Source: Candidatus Rifleibacteriota bacterium
GTDB lineage: Bacteria > Riflebacteria > Ozemobacteria > Ozemobacterales > Ozemobacteraceae
Assembly: GCA_029560455.1 (NCBI GenBank)
Contig: JAKQKW010000142.1
Span: forward strand, 1-25,668
Reading direction: 5' to 3'
Length of the DNA stretch: 25,668 nucleotides
Positions 23,753 through 25,668 of the stretch are shown one piece after another. Made by a program: the position numbers and the translations under genes. The notes under the pieces were generated by a model, which was given only the letters and a program-made list of their open reading frames with translations, had not been told where the DNA came from and did no database searches. Each line of letters starts with the position of its first letter. Positions within the stretch are counted from its first letter, which is position 1.

Positions 23753-24646
23753 ATGGCAAAACCTTCTGATACCGTTCGGCCGCTCGATATTTTTTATCTG
23801 ATTTCCGGCGCCCTGCTGCTTGCGTTCAGCATGACCGCCTTTACCGTCCCGAACCGGATCGCCCCGGGTGGCATCTCCGGCATTGCCACGATACTTTTCT
23901 TCGTTGTCAAAATGCCCGTGGGCTTTACCATTCTTATCTGCAATATCATTCTGATTGCCATGCAGGCAAAAATTATCGGGCGCGGCTCAGCCTGGAAAAC
24001 CCTCTTCTCGATCATCGTCAATTCTGCAGCCATTGAAGTCATGATGAACGTTATGCCGGTAGCACCAATGACCACGAACCCAATACTTGCCGGTCTTTAC
24101 GGCGGCATTCTTTCGGGTATAGGTGTCGGCATCACCTTCAAGGCAGGTGGCACCAGCGGCGGCATGGATATCGTCAGCCAGATACTTCACTACAAATACC
24201 GCATTCCGATCGGTGACGTCACACTCGTCTCGAACATTGTCGTCACCGGCCTTGCCGGTTTCACTTTCGGAGCTGAGCTGGCGCTTTATGGCCTTATCAC
24301 CGTCTTTTTTACCAGCAAGGTAATTGATGCCGTGCTCGAAGGCATGTCTGTATTCAGAACCGTGACGATCATTTCAAAACAGTCGGATGTGATCGGCTGG
24401 GCCATCATAGAAGAACTGCATCGCGGCGTCACCAGCCTCGAAGGCATCGGCATGTATTCAGGAAAACCTGTTGGCGTATTGCTGACGGCCATTCGTCGCG
24501 GCGAACTGCCGATATTGCGGCGCATTGTCTACGACAACGACCCCAAAGCCTTTGTAATTGTCGGTGACGCCCGCCAAGTCATCGGCCACGGGTTTACCAA
24601 GCTCGAAGACGAAGTCAGATTCCAGAAGGTTGCTGACGAAGAATGA
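23753..24646 (+). CDS. YitT family integral membrane protein (DUF2179)
   Basis: 297 residues. Five or six membrane helices lie in the first 200 residues. The YitT core motif AGGTSGGMDI is at about 131-140, and earlier TVPNRIAPGGISGIATI is the usual first landmark. The C-terminal soluble DUF2179 domain (about 205-290) contains RTVTIISKQSDVI, YSGKPVGVLLTAIRR, ELPILRRIVYDNDPKAFVIVGDA. The family is common in Firmicutes and relatives; its transported substrate is not established. GGAG lies about 5 bases before the ATG. Its TGA overlaps the ATG of the peptidase gene (ATGA), so the two products are made together. Confidence 0.93.
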   Translation: MAKPSDTVRPLDIFYLISGALLLAFSMTAFTVPNRIAPGGISGIATILFFVVKMPVGFTILICNIILIAMQAKIIGRGSAWKTLFSIIVNSAAIEVMMNVMPVAPMTTNPILAGLYGGILSGIGVGITFKAGGTSGGMDIVSQILHYKYRIPIGDVTLVSNIVVTGLAGFTFGAELALYGLITVFFTSKVIDAVLEGMSVFRTVTIISKQSDVIGWAIIEELHRGVTSLEGIGMYSGKPVGVLLTAIRRGELPILRRIVYDNDPKAFVIVGDARQVIGHGFTKLEDEVRFQKVADEE

Positions 24647-25533
24647 CTTCAGTTCTCATAATTGCCGATATCGAAGGTTCAACCGGCTGCCATAACCGTC
24701 AGGATTCGCAACTGTTCAACGACGGCTGGGTCAGAGCCTGTGTCGAACTTTCACGCGATATCGACCAGATCGGGCGACAGCTTCTCAACAGCGGGGTCAG
24801 CAGAGTCCGGGTCAAGGATTTTCACCGCACCGGCTATAACCTGTTCAGGGAAATTATAGACGAAGGTATTGAAATAGATCAGGGGTATCAGATTGGCCCG
24901 ATTATTGGGATCGGCGAGGCCAGAGGCTTCAACTGCCTGCTGATGACCGGCATGCACGCAGCTTCCGGCACAGACGGGTTTCTACCCCATACCCTGACTT
25001 CAAAATTTGCCGGAATTTTTGTTAACGGTGAACCGTTAACCGAAGCCGAGCTGTTTGCAGCATCGGTGGCCCCGGCCGGGCTGGTTCCGACGTTTTTTTC
25101 AGGCTGTGAAACAGCCTGTCGGCAGGCCGCCAGAGCCATAAAAAATATTAAAACCTTTATGGTCAACAAACCGCTTGCCGAAACACCTCAAAGCATCAGA
25201 GAAAACCTTGCCCATGCTGCCGTCAGCTCACTGAACAGTTTTTCTGAAAAACCATTCACCCCGGAAGGGCCTTTCAATGTGGTTGTAAAAATGCGCGACG
25301 GGGAAAAAGCCGCCGCGAAACTGCGCAAAACCTGGAAATTCCCTGGAGAAAGCGATGAACTGCATTTTTCGAGTGACAATATCCACACTCTCTACTGGCA
25401 GCTCGTCCGCCTTGCCTATCTGAAACCTTTTTACGAAAAGCATCTGGCCACGGCAATCAACATTGCCAATATGAGCGGACGCCTGACCCAGATATGGGCC
25501 AGGCGTCGCGCAAAAAAGCTCGGTCTACTCTGA
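24643..25533 (+). CDS. DppA-type M55 metallopeptidase (D-aminopeptidase family)
   Basis: 296 residues, about 20 longer than DppA. All metal ligands of the M55 family can be located: Asp9 and Glu11 (ADIEG), His61 (DFHRTGYN), His105 (TGMHAASG) and Glu134 (NGEPLTEAE), plus the catalytic-region His116 (LPHT). DppA hydrolyses D-amino-acid dipeptides and amides, probably for peptidoglycan-derived peptides, and forms a ring-shaped multimer. No signal peptide, so it acts in the cytoplasm. It starts within the stop of the YitT gene, which suggests that YitT and the peptidase handle related compounds (inference). The stop is one base from the stop of the convergent partial gene. Confidence 0.9.
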   Translation: MTSVLIIADIEGSTGCHNRQDSQLFNDGWVRACVELSRDIDQIGRQLLNSGVSRVRVKDFHRTGYNLFREIIDEGIEIDQGYQIGPIIGIGEARGFNCLLMTGMHAASGTDGFLPHTLTSKFAGIFVNGEPLTEAELFAASVAPAGLVPTFFSGCETACRQAARAIKNIKTFMVNKPLAETPQSIRENLAHAAVSSLNSFSEKPFTPEGPFNVVVKMRDGEKAAAKLRKTWKFPGESDELHFSSDNIHTLYWQLVRLAYLKPFYEKHLATAINIANMSGRLTQIWARRRAKKLGLL

Positions 25534-25534
25534 A

Positions 25535-25668
25535 TCAGCTTTCGTGAAACATGAAGTCGATGCAGATCGTTGCCGCAAGGCTGATCAGATTCATTGAAGA
25601 GTCAGAGTGAATGTCAACTTCGTAATCGTCAGCAGTTGTCAGCAGTTCTCGGGTAATGCCGCCATAAA
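25535..25668 (-). CDS. C-terminal end of an unidentified protein (partial)
   Basis: One frame stays open on the minus strand from the window edge to TGA at 25537-25535, while the other two minus frames close soon. The 43 visible residues read YGGITRELLTTADDYEVDIH, then hydrophobic SMNLISLAATICIDFMFHES. The stop is 1 base from the stop of the peptidase gene, the same tight convergence as at 16893/16895. No family recognised; the other half lies outside the window. Confidence 0.5.
   Translation of the reverse strand, partial: YGGITRELLTTADDYEVDIHSDSSMNLISLAATICIDFMFHES

Noticed and set aside
1..25668. Mobile elements, CRISPR arrays, toxin-antitoxin or known riboswitches
   Set aside because: No transposase, integrase, repeat-spacer pattern, or recognisable riboswitch core was seen on either strand.

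Overview
The window looks like ordinary chromosome from a diderm (outer-membrane) bacterium of moderate GC. Two proteins are outer-membrane beta-barrels ending in a C-terminal Phe, there is a lipobox lipoprotein and an AMIN/secretin-N0 protein, yet two proteins also carry S-layer-homology (SLH) domains and spoVG is present. This mix, and the order spoVG - tRNA-Gln - glmU - prs, fits a deep-branching diderm lineage near the Firmicutes or a candidate phylum such as Riflebacteria. That placement is an inference, not a proof. I see no phage, transposon, CRISPR array or rRNA.

Left part (1-6735, + strand): the end of a beta-barrel protein, spoVG, tRNA-Gln(UUG) with a terminator, then a promoter and a tight operon: a shortened glmU (uridylyltransferase half only), prs, a large TPR lipoprotein, a small coiled-coil/membrane protein and a COG0731-type radical SAM protein. 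Middle-left (6743-8882, - strand): three translationally coupled envelope genes (zinc ribbon-TM-SLH, AMIN-STN, SLH-carboxypeptidase-regulatory-like). Next, on +, comes a membrane-anchored nucleotide-sugar 4,6-dehydratase (CapD/PglF type) with a good promoter, closed by a strong bidirectional terminator.

Right-middle (10985-23393) is dominated by signalling genes with opposing c-di-GMP enzymes. One - strand group has a beta-barrel protein, a YmdB-like protein that has lost every metal ligand, and a GAF-GAF-HD-GYP phosphodiesterase with a tail carrying three SQPYPP motifs. A sigma-54 activator with a PAS-like sensor lies divergent from the beta-barrel gene, with a strong inverted repeat between them. 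A second - strand operon of four almost touching genes encodes an extracytoplasmic-sensor membrane protein without any output domain, an exported TPR protein, a cytoplasmic TPR protein and a CHASE2-GAF-GGDEF diguanylate cyclase. This is the best candidate for an undescribed system: a sensor split from its output and linked through TPR scaffolds to a cyclase.

Right end (23456-25668): a 44-residue zinc-ribbon protein with a perfect ribosome binding site, a YitT-family membrane protein overlapping a DppA-type (M55) metallopeptidase with intact ligands, and the C-terminal end of an unidentified convergent gene.
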